Positions 17,298 to 26,687 are shown, counted from the first letter of the stretch. The stretch is 64,000 bases of DNA from Flavobacteriales bacterium (GCA_016703105.1 JADJCS010000002.1:186001-250000), one strand, 5' to 3'. The notes: generated by a model from the sequence alone, not told the origin. Translations and numbers: made by a program.

Positions 17298-17338
17298 AAC
17301 CTCCAGTTACGATCGGACCGATCTTAGGGAAGCCTACA
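17298..17338 (-). repeat. IS right inverted repeat (orfA side)
   Basis: It ends GGGAAGCCTACA at 17338, and its reverse complement begins TGTAGGCTTCCCT like the left end. About 41 bases are shared with a few differences. Confidence 0.85.
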
Positions 17339-17784
17339 CTCGGAGATAGTCCACGAATCTCGTTAAGTGCGTTGAAGTCGGTCTCAGCAATCTCCTCTTC
17401 GAATGCTAAGTAGTACCGGACAAAATCGGAGCCGGAAATATCTGCTGCACTTCCAGATTGAAAATTGCCTTCGGCAAGAATTCTTGCCGCGAACAACAAG
17501 CACGTGTTTCTGTTGAAGAGAGAAGCACCGTGATGATGTGCTCCTTTCCGAGAAAGAAGGGAAGTAATTCGGTGATACTCAAACCCAAATTGAGGGTATA
17601 GACCTCGAATGACTGCGCTTTCGTCCTCGACACTCATGGAGGTGTCTCCCTTCATGCGGGACACGAGGTAGGCGAGGTATTGGAGTGCTCCTACGGCCGG
17701 TAGATTCTCGACGGAAGTGTATTTCAGATCAGGAGCGCTGCCAAAGACGTCCCTATAGCTGGGTGTGGAGTGAAAGAGTTTCAT
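17339..17784 (-). pseudogene. Low-GC gene truncated by the IS, unknown function
   Basis: The first 148 or so residues (MKLFHSTPSYRDVFGSAPDL..., to NEIRGLSPS) are intact, then the frame runs into the IS terminal repeat. No signal peptide or known domain is seen; the content is mixed and soluble-looking. Sampled 60-base lines are 43-48% GC, against roughly 60% around it, which points to transfer from elsewhere. No matching 3' half is found on the other side of the IS. A possible promoter is TTTG (17835-17838), 18 bases, TACACCTA. Confidence 0.7.
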
Positions 17785-17840
17785 TATGACACTATGCCCA
17801 CCCTGTTATAGGTGTAGCACACGGCACACCTTTTCAAAGC

Positions 17841-18512
17841 CTACTGCTGCCCTGCCCCAAAAACGTACTGCACCATGTTCGCGCCCATCTGCAGCGCCTT
17901 GGTGCGGATGGCCTCGCTGTCGCCGTGTACCTCGGGATCCTCCCAGCCATCGCCCAGGTCGCATTCCAGGTCGTAGAAGCAGACCAGGCGGCCTTCCCAC
18001 AAAAGCCCGAGGCCCTGGGGGGGCTTGTCATCATGCTCATGCACTTTGGGCAGGCCGTTGGCGAAGTCGAACTTCTGGTGGTAGATGGGGTGCGCGAAAG
18101 GCAAGGGCACGAACTCCAGTTCGGGGAAGACGCGCTGCATCATAGGGCGGATGAAGGGATCGAGGCCGTAGTTATCGCTGATGTGCAGAAAGCCACCGCC
18201 GATGAGGTAGTTGCGCAGGTTCTCCGCTTCCGCCGGGCTGAACACGATGTTGCCGTGCCCGGTGATGTGTACCAATGGATAGGTGAAGAGGTCCGGGCTG
18301 CCGGGTTCCACGGTGGGCACGTCCGGGTTCATCAGGGTGCCGAGCTGCGCGTTGCAGAACTTCACCAAGTTGGGCAAGCTGGTGGGGTTGGCGTACCAAT
18401 CGCCGCCGCCGTTGTACTTGAGCAAGGCGATGCTGTAGGTGTTCTGCGCGAAGGTGGTGAGGCGCCCAAGCAAAGCGGCGACCAGTACGAGCAAGGAAAG
18501 GCGGATGTGCAT
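17841..18512 (-). CDS. DUF4159 domain-containing secreted protein
   Basis: The 223-residue protein starts with a signal peptide (MHIRLSLLVLVAALLGRLTTFAQ). The DUF4159 domain includes IALLKYNGGGDWYANPTSLP, LVHITGHGNIVFS, GGFLHISDNYGLDPFIRPMM, PFAHPIYHQKFDF, CFYDLECDLGDGWEDPEVH. The family folds like a glutamine-amidotransferase-type Rossmann domain and its role is unknown. I reject the longer open frame to 18755 because it overlaps rsmE and lies beyond the -7 box at 18519. It follows rsmE on the same strand with an 11-base gap. Confidence 0.9.
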   Translation of the reverse strand: MHIRLSLLVLVAALLGRLTTFAQNTYSIALLKYNGGGDWYANPTSLPNLVKFCNAQLGTLMNPDVPTVEPGSPDLFTYPLVHITGHGNIVFSPAEAENLRNYLIGGGFLHISDNYGLDPFIRPMMQRVFPELEFVPLPFAHPIYHQKFDFANGLPKVHEHDDKPPQGLGLLWEGRLVCFYDLECDLGDGWEDPEVHGDSEAIRTKALQMGANMVQYVFGAGQQ

Positions 18513-18518
18513 TGGGGG

Positions 18519-18526
18519 CGAAGTTA
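18519..18526 (-). promoter_or_regulatory. -7 box TAACTTCG before the DUF4159 gene
   Basis: TAACTTCG ends 6 bases before the ATG at 18512 (spacer CCCCCA), so the message would be leaderless. It overlaps the end of rsmE. Confidence 0.5.
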
Positions 18527-19246
18527 CCGCGAAGGCGTGCCGCCCTTTTGCCGCGCGAGGCTCATCCAGGTGCAGGCCGCCAGGGCGGCGGTCTCCGTGC
18601 GCAGGCGCGCTTCGCCCAGCCCGATGGCCTGGAAGCCATGGGCCCACATCGTCTTCGCTTCTTCCGCGGTGAAGTCGCCTTCCGGGCCGATGAGCACGAG
18701 GGCGTCCGAGCCCGGCGTGTAGACCTGCATTAACGGGACGGGTGCTCCTTCGCACCAGCCGAAGTAGCGTTGGGCTGGCAGGATCTGCTTGATCAAATCG
18801 TTCAAGGTGGTCGGCTCATCCACCTGCGGCAGCCAGGCCCGCTGGCTCTGCTTCATGGCGCTGAGCACCACTTTCTGCAAGCGGTCCAGCCGCAACTTGC
18901 TGCGTTCGGTGCGTTCGGTGAGCAGCGGTGTGATCCTGTCCACGCCGATCTCGGTGGCCTTTTCCACGAACCACTCAGTGCGCTCCATCTGCTTGGTGGG
19001 CGCCACGGCGAGGTGGATAGTTCCGTGTGTGGGTGCGGGATGCAGGACCCGCGATCGCACCACGGCGCTCGCCGCATGTTTGCCCACCGCATCGAGCACG
19101 GCTTCGGCCACGGTGCCGCGCCCATCCACCAGCACGACGGCATCGCCTTCGCGCAAACGCAACACGCGCAAGGCATGACCCGCTTCTTCTTCGCTAAGCT
19201 CCACGCGGTCCGCCGTGAGATCGGGGCAGTAGAAACGATGCTTCAT
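18524..19246 (-). CDS. rsmE: 16S rRNA m3U1498 methyltransferase
   Basis: The cytoplasmic SPOUT-family enzyme methylates N3 of U1498 in 16S rRNA. The 240-residue protein starts MKHRFYCPDLTADRVELSEEEAGHA (PUA-like domain) and has the RsmE signature KQMERTEWFVEKATEIGVDRI. The trefoil-knot SAM site is IGPEGDFTAEEAKTM and GLGEARLRTETAALAA. Its ATG overlaps the stop of the upstream membrane protein gene (ATGA), so translation is probably coupled. Confidence 0.93.
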   Translation of the reverse strand: MKHRFYCPDLTADRVELSEEEAGHALRVLRLREGDAVVLVDGRGTVAEAVLDAVGKHAASAVVRSRVLHPAPTHGTIHLAVAPTKQMERTEWFVEKATEIGVDRITPLLTERTERSKLRLDRLQKVVLSAMKQSQRAWLPQVDEPTTLNDLIKQILPAQRYFGWCEGAPVPLMQVYTPGSDALVLIGPEGDFTAEEAKTMWAHGFQAIGLGEARLRTETAALAACTWMSLARQKGGTPSR

Positions 19247-20634
19247 CGTGTGCGCATGGGAGAACGGTCCAGGCGATGCATGCCTACCAGAACGAGCAGC
19301 GTGACGAACACGAACGCGAGTGCGGAGGTTTGCGGGCTCATGCCGAAGGAGACGGGGATCTGCATATCGGTCCAGGCGCCGTCGCGCAATTTCGGGATCA
19401 GGATCTCTTCGATCGGTCGCTTCACTTCCGTGGGGAAGGAATACCAGACGGTGTTCTTGGCGATGAAGGCGATGCCGATGCCCAGGGCACTGAGCAACAC
19501 AAAGGGCCAGCGCATCCACCGGTGTTCCGCCACCAAGGGCAGCCCGCGATATGCCAACAGCACCGCCGCTGCGGAAAGATGCCGTGGGCCAATGGCCCAG
19601 CCGCCCCACCACATCGCGTAGCTGGCGATGAGGAGGAAGGAGAGCAGACAGGGGATCAAGATCTCGGCGTTCGTCCGCAAGCCATGCGTGCGCAGAGCGA
19701 GCACGAGCGCCGACACCACCAACAGCATGACGGGCATGTACACGAAGAGGCCGCGATAGGTGCTGAAGGTGAGCCCCCACAGCGAAGTGAGGGTGGGATG
19801 CGCCATGCCGAAGCTGTCGTGCATGAAGGTGTAGTTCGCCTCATGCTGGTAACCCACGGAGAGCGGATCGCCGGTGAGGATCGCGTTGTAGGCGAGCATC
19901 AGCACCAGCAGGGGCAGTCCGCCCATCGTGAAGCGAAGCACATGCTGGACGGAGACCTTTCGATCCGCAGCGCTGAAGAAGATCCAAACCGCCCACGCCA
20001 AAGGGAAGAGCGCGAGCGGATACTCGCAGAGCACGGCGCAACCGCAGAGGGCCCCGGCCACGAAATGCCGCTCGCCTTCCAGCGCGATGAAGGCCAACAA
20101 CAGGAAGAGCGCTCCCAAAAGATGCGCGTTGAAGCTGCCGCTGTAAACGAACAGGAAGGAGCCGAGGAAGGGAAGCGCGGCGAGCAGGGCAGGGGAGAAG
20201 GCGCTTGTGCTGGAACGGATCCGCAACCAGCACAGCGTGATGATCAAGGCGAGGGGAACGCTTCCGCAGAAGAAGCCGCCGAGCATCAACAGTTTGTCGG
20301 TCAACAGTCCGTGCTCGCCGGGACCGAGGACGCCGAAGGCCACGAGCGGCGCGTAGACGGGGATCATCAACAGCGCGGGCAAGGGGGCTTTGTCCGAATA
20401 GTAGTGGCCATCGATCAAGGCCTTGTCGCCGGTGAGTTCATGGTAGGCATCGATGCGCAAGGTGCCCTGCTCCACCACGGCGGCCACCATGGCGGCGCGG
20501 CTCACGGTGTTGGCGTTGAGGCCGCGGTCCAGATGCCAGCTGCAGAGCAGCAGGGCGCAGAGGAAGAACAGCACAATGCGCCCACGGCTCAACGGTTCCG
20601 CGTCGGCAGTGCGCTCGTTGACCGCTACGGTCAT
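19243..20634 (-). CDS. Multi-pass membrane protein, glycosyltransferase-39-like
   Basis: The 463-residue protein has about ten membrane segments. The first periplasmic loop has the acidic and lysine pattern GHYYSDKAPLPALLMIPVY, as in PMT/ArnT-like (GT-C) polyprenol-dependent glycosyltransferases. A later WWGGWAIGPRHLSAA loop is also seen in this group. Function is inferred from layout; the sugar donor and target are unknown. It overlaps rsmE by 4 bases. Confidence 0.75.
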   Translation of the reverse strand: MTVAVNERTADAEPLSRGRIVLFFLCALLLCSWHLDRGLNANTVSRAAMVAAVVEQGTLRIDAYHELTGDKALIDGHYYSDKAPLPALLMIPVYAPLVAFGVLGPGEHGLLTDKLLMLGGFFCGSVPLALIITLCWLRIRSSTSAFSPALLAALPFLGSFLFVYSGSFNAHLLGALFLLLAFIALEGERHFVAGALCGCAVLCEYPLALFPLAWAVWIFFSAADRKVSVQHVLRFTMGGLPLLVLMLAYNAILTGDPLSVGYQHEANYTFMHDSFGMAHPTLTSLWGLTFSTYRGLFVYMPVMLLVVSALVLALRTHGLRTNAEILIPCLLSFLLIASYAMWWGGWAIGPRHLSAAAVLLAYRGLPLVAEHRWMRWPFVLLSALGIGIAFIAKNTVWYSFPTEVKRPIEEILIPKLRDGAWTDMQIPVSFGMSPQTSALAFVFVTLLVLVGMHRLDRSPMRTR

Positions 20635-20708
20635 GGCAGGTTCAAATTGCCCATCGGCGCGAAGGTGGGTGATCGCCCGGGGAACCTCGAAAGACTTTCA
20701 ACAAGCCC

Positions 20709-20738
20709 TTGCGGGATCCGCGGATCCGCCTAGCTTGC
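20709..20738 (+). promoter_or_regulatory. Promoter TTGC-N18-TAGCTTGC
   Basis: A -33 TTGC (20709-20712) and -7 TAGCTTGC (20731-20738) are spaced 18 bases, as in Bacteroidota housekeeping promoters. The start codon follows 17 bases later at 20756. Confidence 0.55.
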
Positions 20739-20755
20739 CCTTACAATCCATCGCC

Positions 20756-21709
20756 ATGCTACGCTCGCTCATCCTCGCAATGCCCTACCTGTTCGCCTTG
20801 GGTGCGTTCTCCCAGTCCGTCACGCCAGTGGTCATCTCCGGCTGCGGCGGCGGTTCTGTAGTGCCTGGTGTGGGTTCCGTGCAATTCACCGTGGGTGAAC
20901 CGGCGATCACCAGCGCCACCAACGGCACGAACATGTTGACGCAAGGTTTCCACCAAGGTGCCTTCGTGCGCGTGCGGCTCAACATCAAAGCCTTTCTCCA
21001 AGGGCCTTGGACGGTCAGTACACCGCCCATGACGGACGGCTTGCGCACCGGTGGATGGATCCCGGCCGCGGAGCCCTACACCGCGTTGGGCTATCCGGCG
21101 GTAGCTGGCGCCGGTGGTGAAACGGTGGCACCGGCCGTGCTGGCTGTTACCGGCGCCAACGCCATTGTGGACTGGGTGTACCTGCAATTGCGCGACAAGA
21201 ACACCAATACCCTCGTAGTGGCTTCCTGCCGTGCGTTGATCCAACGGGATGGCGATATCGTCGCCACCGATGGCGTTTCGCCCGTCACTTTTTACCGGCC
21301 TTCGGACAATTACTTCCTCAGTGTCCAACACCGCAACCACCTCAGCATCCTCACGCTCAATTCCATCGCGCTCACCAATACGCCGGTGAGCGTGAACCTG
21401 ACCAACGGCACCGTGGCCACCTACGGAACGAACGCGCAACGCATCAGCGGTGCCGCACGCATGCTCTGGGCCGGCGATGTCACGGACAACGAAGTGATCA
21501 AGTACGCGGGCAGCGCGAACGATCGCGATCCCATCCTTACGCTTATCGGCGGCAGCGTGCCCACGGCCACCACCACGGGCTACCATCCGCAGGATGTCAC
21601 CCTCGACGGCACAGTTAAATACGCCGGTTCCAACAACGACCGCGACGTGATCCTCCAGAACATCGGCGGCAGTGTACCTACCGCTACGCGCAATGCCCAG
21701 ATGCCCTGA
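20756..21709 (+). CDS. Secreted hemagglutinin-like protein with duplicated NDRD motif
   Basis: The 317-residue protein has a signal peptide (MLRSLILAMPYLFALGAFSQ). The N-terminal part (VQFTVGEPAITSATNG, LTQGFHQ) resembles the opening of many Bacteroidota surface proteins. The middle has LNIKAFLQGPW, NAIVDWVYLQLRDK and LIQRDGDIVATDG. The C-terminus holds two dockerin-like repeats, KYAGSANDRDPILTLIGGSVPT and KYAGSNNDRDVIL. There is no typical T9SS tail; it ends AQMP, as such proteins often do. Ligand unknown. Confidence 0.82.
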   Translation: MLRSLILAMPYLFALGAFSQSVTPVVISGCGGGSVVPGVGSVQFTVGEPAITSATNGTNMLTQGFHQGAFVRVRLNIKAFLQGPWTVSTPPMTDGLRTGGWIPAAEPYTALGYPAVAGAGGETVAPAVLAVTGANAIVDWVYLQLRDKNTNTLVVASCRALIQRDGDIVATDGVSPVTFYRPSDNYFLSVQHRNHLSILTLNSIALTNTPVSVNLTNGTVATYGTNAQRISGAARMLWAGDVTDNEVIKYAGSANDRDPILTLIGGSVPTATTTGYHPQDVTLDGTVKYAGSNNDRDVILQNIGGSVPTATRNAQMP

Positions 21710-21749
21710 TCCCATTCCAAGCACCACCACACCACCAACACCATACCCC

Positions 21750-22748
21750 ATGTTCCGCAAGTCTTCTTTTTCGATCCTCGCCTTGTTCCTGCCCTTGCTT
21801 GCCCTGGCGCAACCCACGCATCCATTCCTTGGAACGAACTACCAGGCCGTGGTGCGCAACGCGAGTGGCGACCCGCTGCCCAACCAGTCGGTCGGTGTGC
21901 AGTTCACCGTCACGTTTGGCTTGGCGTTCGCTTACCAAGAGACCCAGACCCTATCCACCGACGGGCAAGGCGTGCTTTCAGCCATCATCGGGAACGGAAC
22001 TCCTGTGGGCGGACAGTTCCCCACGTTCAGCCAGATCGAATGGTACAGTGCTACGCTCTATGGCTTGCTCGTGGCGATCGATCCGACCGGGGGCACGAAC
22101 TACACCATCAATGCAAATCAGCCGTTCCGTTGCGTGCCTTTCTCCGCGTTATCGCGACAGGCGCTCATGCTATCGGATAGCGCCTGGGTGGCCGAACCTT
22201 TCCAGACCCGCGTGTGGTCGGACTCCAACTACGATGTGGGCATCGGTACGCAAACGCCCCAGGCGAAATTGCATGTGGCGGGCAACGTGCGCATCGCTGA
22301 TGGTACACAGGCCGCTGGAAGGGTGCTGACCTCGGACGTGGACGGTGATGCCACCTGGTCCACCGTGGTGAGCGCGGGCAACTATACGGCGACATGGACA
22401 AGTACGGGCGGCTTTACGAGCGCCCCGACCGCTCCCAGTTGCAGCTACAGCAGGGTGGGTAACGTGGTGCATGTGGTCTGCCGCTTCGGAGGGGCTGGTC
22501 CCACCTATTCCGCGGGTACCAATACCGCTACGCTCACGGTCCCCCCCGGGCTGCCCATCGCCTCACCACCGAACGGTGATCTGGTGAGCGGCACCTTCAT
22601 CAGTGACCACTACCGCAACGGAGCGCAGACCTCTGTGGGGATCGTCGCCAACAATACAGCGACCACTGTTTTCTTGAAGATGAACGGATCGAGCGCGGGG
22701 GTCGCTGGATCCTATTGCGACTTCACCTACCGGACCAGCGCCCCCTGA
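21750..22748 (+). CDS. Secreted tail-fibre-like protein, short paralogue
   Basis: The 332-residue protein starts MFRKSSFSILALFLPLLALAQ (signal peptide). An N-terminal module of about 130 residues (YQAVVRNASGDPLPNQSVGVQFTV..., PFRCVPFSALSRQA) is shared with the next gene. A VGIGTQTPQAKLHVAGNVRI repeat follows, the motif of phage tail-fibre-like and Bacteroidota surface proteins, and then a jelly-roll-like C-terminus. It starts 40 bases after the previous gene and is probably in one transcript with it. Confidence 0.82.
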   Translation: MFRKSSFSILALFLPLLALAQPTHPFLGTNYQAVVRNASGDPLPNQSVGVQFTVTFGLAFAYQETQTLSTDGQGVLSAIIGNGTPVGGQFPTFSQIEWYSATLYGLLVAIDPTGGTNYTINANQPFRCVPFSALSRQALMLSDSAWVAEPFQTRVWSDSNYDVGIGTQTPQAKLHVAGNVRIADGTQAAGRVLTSDVDGDATWSTVVSAGNYTATWTSTGGFTSAPTAPSCSYSRVGNVVHVVCRFGGAGPTYSAGTNTATLTVPPGLPIASPPNGDLVSGTFISDHYRNGAQTSVGIVANNTATTVFLKMNGSSAGVAGSYCDFTYRTSAP

Positions 22749-22868
22749 TCCGGCCAACGCTCCACCTACCCAACCGAACACCAAGATGACCGGCCGGATG
22801 GACGACCCATAGCCCTGGATCCAGTCCTGGCCTGGATTTGAACTTTTCACCTTTCAATTCCTTCAGCC

Positions 22869-25127
22869 ATGCGTTCCTTCTCGCTCCTCGTTCCGATGGT
22901 CTTCGCGACGTTCGCCCTGGCCCAGTCACCACAGTCCTTCAACTACCAAGGTGTGGCTCGCGATGCGGTGGGGGAGCCGCTGAGCGGCCAGGCGATCGGC
23001 GTGGAGTTCCGGTTGCGATCCGGGTCCGCTTTGGGGCCGGTGGCCTACTCGGAAACGCACGGCGCAACCACCGATATGTTCGGGCTCTTCACGTTGCACG
23101 TGGGCGAAGGAACGCCGGGAACGGGCACCTTCAGCGCGATCGACTGGAGGAGCGGGCCGTACTACCTGGAGATCGGTCTGGACCTGAGCGCGAGCGGCAT
23201 TTACATCAGCTTCGGCACGCAGCAATTACTCAGCGTACCCTATGCCTTGCATGCGGGCAGTAGCGGTGATCTGCCCCCTGGTACCGAGGTGGGACAGATC
23301 ATGCATTGGGACGGCGGCGCCTGGGTGGCGGACAGCGGTTTGTACGTGCATGACAAGCGATTCGGGATCGGGATCACCACCCCGGAATGCCCCTTGGGCA
23401 TCAAAGGTGAGCCCGGCCAAGATGATGCGATGATCTCCTTCCATTCGGAGGACGATTCGCAGAAATGGAACATCAACCTCAACCCGACCGGCGGCGACAT
23501 GCATGGCTTCTCCATCGATGATGCGAGCTCCGGCCTATCACAGAGCCGCCTGTTCATCGCCGATTCCACGGGCCATGTGGGCATCGGTGATACCGTTCCC
23601 GAAGCGCCGCTCGCCATCAAGTCGCGGAACATCCTGAAAACCTACTTCGAGACCGGCGATATACCAACCCAGGACAACTTCGGGATCAGCACGGATAGTA
23701 CGGGCTTTGACATCGGGCAGGGCATTCCCGGAAGCATGACGAGCCGCCTGTTCATCGATGCCTCCACCGGGAATGTGGGCGTTGGAACCACAACGCCCAC
23801 GGAGAAATACTTCATCCACGCCATCCATGCTGGCGAGCGCACCGGGCTGGGCCTGCGCAATGGGGCCGTCGCGGCCAATGCGGGCTGGGTGATCGCCCAT
23901 GTGGACGATGCGGCCCCGCAACGGGCAGGGGCCTTCGCGTTGTTGGAGAAGGACGGCATCGCGGACAGCGAACGCATCACGGTGCTGCCGGGCGGCAATG
24001 TCGGGATCAACGAGCTGATGCCCTTCGCCACGCTGCATGTGAGCCGGGACCCTGCCGATCCTTCATCCCTGGCAGGTCTGCAAGAGAACACCGGGATCGT
24101 CGTGGTCGGTCCGATCACCGAAAACATCGCCTTCGACTACAAGGGGATCCAAGCACGCCACCTCCTTGCTGGTTCGACTTCCGTCCAAGGCACATCCGGC
24201 CTGCATCTGCAGCGCCTTGGGGGCGACCTCATCATTCACGGGGACGATGCCGTGCTCTCCAATCAAGTTACGGTGAGCAGCGATGGGAAGATCGGCGTAG
24301 GCAAGACCGCTACGGAGAAACTGGAGATCAACGGTGCCATCGTGGTGGGGAACACCGACAACGTCGCTCCTTCATCGGGCACGATCCGTTGGAACTCCGC
24401 GACGGATGACCTCGAAGGCTTTACGGGCACCGCTTGGAGCAGCTTGACGGGTGGTGGTTGGGAGAAGGTGGACAACACCGATGACATAGTTGCGAGCGGG
24501 GACCATCCGAAAGTGGGCATCGGCACGGCCGCGCCCATGGCCGCGTTGCACGTGAGCGAGGTGGAGGCCACGACCGGTAGCAGCACGGCGGTGGTGATCG
24601 AGAGCCAGGCCACCACCTCCAGCACCAGTGCTGCTGACACCCGCATCGGCTTGCGGATATCCACTTTGGGGGAGTGGAGCAGCAACGCCGGTGCGAAGTC
24701 CGCTTCGCTGATGGTAACGGCAACTCCTGGAGGAAGCAGCGCGTTGCACGCGAACGCTGCGGCCGTTCTTGGCGGTAACGTGGTCATAGGCGACCTCACA
24801 GGTGACCAGATGGTAGGCACCGGTGGGTCCAACGTGCTCGCGATCCAGAACGGATCGCCACCGGCCGATGGGCTCAGTGGCGGACCGGGATCCAACGGCG
24901 CCATCCAGTTCTACTCCGCGGATCTATCCGGCGTTTCCACCATCCACGTCATGAACGGCAATGGTGACGTGATCAAACTCTACAAAGAAGCGCCGATCAC
25001 TCCGGCAGAGAACCTCCCTGTGGACGGCATTTACGATCCTTCGGAAGCGATCGTGATCGAGAACATGCGCACCCGCATCACAGAACTGGAGAACGTGTTG
25101 AAGGCGCTCGGCCTTCTTACGCCTTGA
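22869..25127 (+). CDS. Secreted tail-fibre-like protein, long paralogue
   Basis: The 752-residue protein has a signal peptide (MRSFSLLVPMVFATFALAQ). The N-terminal module matches that of the previous gene (FNYQGVARDAVGEPLSGQA, LLSVPYALHA). Many VGIGxxxPxxxLxV repeats follow (GHVGIGDTVPEAPLAI, GNVGVGTTTP, GNVGINELMPFATLHV, PKVGIGTAAPMAALHV). The end is a predicted trimeric coiled coil (VIENMRTRITELENVLKALG). Such proteins probably form long surface fibres. No T9SS tail is seen. Confidence 0.83.
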   Translation: MRSFSLLVPMVFATFALAQSPQSFNYQGVARDAVGEPLSGQAIGVEFRLRSGSALGPVAYSETHGATTDMFGLFTLHVGEGTPGTGTFSAIDWRSGPYYLEIGLDLSASGIYISFGTQQLLSVPYALHAGSSGDLPPGTEVGQIMHWDGGAWVADSGLYVHDKRFGIGITTPECPLGIKGEPGQDDAMISFHSEDDSQKWNINLNPTGGDMHGFSIDDASSGLSQSRLFIADSTGHVGIGDTVPEAPLAIKSRNILKTYFETGDIPTQDNFGISTDSTGFDIGQGIPGSMTSRLFIDASTGNVGVGTTTPTEKYFIHAIHAGERTGLGLRNGAVAANAGWVIAHVDDAAPQRAGAFALLEKDGIADSERITVLPGGNVGINELMPFATLHVSRDPADPSSLAGLQENTGIVVVGPITENIAFDYKGIQARHLLAGSTSVQGTSGLHLQRLGGDLIIHGDDAVLSNQVTVSSDGKIGVGKTATEKLEINGAIVVGNTDNVAPSSGTIRWNSATDDLEGFTGTAWSSLTGGGWEKVDNTDDIVASGDHPKVGIGTAAPMAALHVSEVEATTGSSTAVVIESQATTSSTSAADTRIGLRISTLGEWSSNAGAKSASLMVTATPGGSSALHANAAAVLGGNVVIGDLTGDQMVGTGGSNVLAIQNGSPPADGLSGGPGSNGAIQFYSADLSGVSTIHVMNGNGDVIKLYKEAPITPAENLPVDGIYDPSEAIVIENMRTRITELENVLKALGLLTP

Positions 25128-25128
25128 T

Positions 25129-25149
25129 CGTTCGGTACGGGAACGAACG
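25129..25149. terminator. Short hairpin between convergent genes
   Basis: A 6-bp stem CGTTCG/CGAACG with a 9-base loop fills the 24-base gap between the convergent fibre and serine hydrolase genes. It lacks a U tract. Confidence 0.3.
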
Positions 25150-25151
25150 GC

Positions 25152-26687
25152 TCACTTCGTCTTCTCGAAGTCGAGCTTGTAAAAGTGGAAGTCAGGGCTG
25201 TGCAGGTCCACTTTGAAGCCGGTCACCTTGTGGTCGGCATCGAAGCGGAAGGTGATGTAGCCCGGTTCCAGGAAAGGGTCCGCATGGTTCCACTTCCACG
25301 TGTCGTAGTGCCAATGCTCCAGGCTGCCAGTGAATATCTCCTTCGCTGGAGCGAACGATAGGCTGGGCTGCCCGTTCATCACGGCGATCGTGGCTTCGCC
25401 ATAGACCTTGTCGGCAAAGGTGCCGGCGAGCGATGCGGCATCGGCAGTAGGCTTGGTCCCCTTCGCGCGGGCAGCGATCCGGTCCGCCACACGCTTGGCG
25501 TCCTCCGCTTTTCCCACTTCACCACCCTTGATCATTCGCGCGGTCGGGTCGGCCTTGCCGTCGCTCAAGTAGCTGTTCAGGATCTTGCTTGTCACAGCGA
25601 AGACGCTTGAGGTCTCCTCATTCCCCAAGGCGATCACGGCCAGGTCCTTTTCCGGTACCACCGCGTGGTTGAGGATGAAGCCCGGCATGCCGCCGCTGTG
25701 GGTGATGATCTTCGATCCGTACTGGTCGTTGGTGAACCAACCCATGGCGGTGCCATTGAAATGCCGCCCTGCGGTGTTGCCTTCGGGACCTACCTCATTG
25801 CTCAACTGCGGTGTGGTGAGGGTGGTCCAACTTTCCTTGGAGAGGAAGGGCTTGCCAGCGACCTGCCCTTCGTTCATCCACATGGCGTCCCATTTGGCGA
25901 GATCCGTCACCGTGCTCATCACACCGCATGCGCCATCGGCTCCTTGGAGCGACTGGTAGGCCATGCTCTTCTGTGGGGCCTTCGGGTCCTGCCCTTTGCG
26001 GACGTGCGGCATCGCCACATTCTGCATGGCGGCCAAGTCGGCGGTCTCCACGCGGCTGCGATCCATTCCAAGGGGTTGGAAGATGCGCGTGGTGAGGAAT
26101 TGGTCCCAGGTCATGCCGCTCACGGCCTCGATCACCTGCGCGGCCGCGATGAACATCAGGTTGCTGTATCCGAACTCGTTCCGGAACTCATAGGAGAAAG
26201 GCTCCTTCGCATGGCGTTCGAGGATCTCGCGCTGGCTCAGGTCCGTGCCGTACCAAAGCAGGTCGCCATCGAAGGTGATCCACCCGCTGCGGTGGCACAG
26301 CAGGTCGCGCACCATGAAGTGCTCGGTGACGAAAGGGTTCGGTGTGCTGAACCACGGCAGATGCTTGCGCACGGGATCATCGAAGCTCAACTTGCCCTCG
26401 TCCACCAGGAGCCCGATGGCGCAAGCCGTGAAAGCCTTGCTGATGCTGGCACAATAGAACACGCTGTTCGGCGTGACCGGATCCGACTTCGCCAGGTCCA
26501 GTTTGCCATAACCCTTGCTCCAGATCAATTGTCCATCCTTCACGATGCCCACAGCGAGGCCGGGCTGGTCAAAGGCTTGCACGCTGCGCGCGATGTAGGC
26601 ATCAAGCGAATCGAGGTTCGGCTGGGCCCAGGTACAAAGCCCCAAAGCGAGCGCGGGGAGAATGGCGGTGGATCGAAAGTGGTTCAT
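25152..26687 (-). CDS. Secreted serine hydrolase, class C beta-lactamase family
   Basis: The 511-residue protein has a signal peptide (MNHFRSTAILPALALGLCTWAQ). The beta-lactamase/transpeptidase-like domain has S-x-x-K as SISK (81-84), Y-x-N as YSN in EFGYSNLMF, and the third motif HSGG in ITHSGGMPGF. A C-terminal DUF3471-like beta domain begins near 400. Such CubicO-type enzymes are usually esterases or D-aminopeptidases in the periplasm, rarely true beta-lactamases. The start follows the signal peptide; the open frame reaching 26759 has no support. Confidence 0.88.
   Translation of the reverse strand: MNHFRSTAILPALALGLCTWAQPNLDSLDAYIARSVQAFDQPGLAVGIVKDGQLIWSKGYGKLDLAKSDPVTPNSVFYCASISKAFTACAIGLLVDEGKLSFDDPVRKHLPWFSTPNPFVTEHFMVRDLLCHRSGWITFDGDLLWYGTDLSQREILERHAKEPFSYEFRNEFGYSNLMFIAAAQVIEAVSGMTWDQFLTTRIFQPLGMDRSRVETADLAAMQNVAMPHVRKGQDPKAPQKSMAYQSLQGADGACGVMSTVTDLAKWDAMWMNEGQVAGKPFLSKESWTTLTTPQLSNEVGPEGNTAGRHFNGTAMGWFTNDQYGSKIITHSGGMPGFILNHAVVPEKDLAVIALGNEETSSVFAVTSKILNSYLSDGKADPTARMIKGGEVGKAEDAKRVADRIAARAKGTKPTADAASLAGTFADKVYGEATIAVMNGQPSLSFAPAKEIFTGSLEHWHYDTWKWNHADPFLEPGYITFRFDADHKVTGFKVDLHSPDFHFYKLDFEKTK

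Larger units (their letters stand above)
16113..17338 (-). mobile_element. IS3-family insertion sequence (IS407/IS51-like), inactivated
   Basis: The 1226-bp element is bounded by inverted repeats of about 41 bases starting TGTAGGCTTCCC, the TG...CA ends usual for IS3 elements. It carries orfA (HTH) and orfB (DDE transposase) in the usual order on the minus strand, each with one single-base frameshift. The direct 3-4 bp flanks do not match, so the target duplication is lost or one flank was deleted. The right end cuts into the low-GC gene at 17339-17784. Confidence 0.87.
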
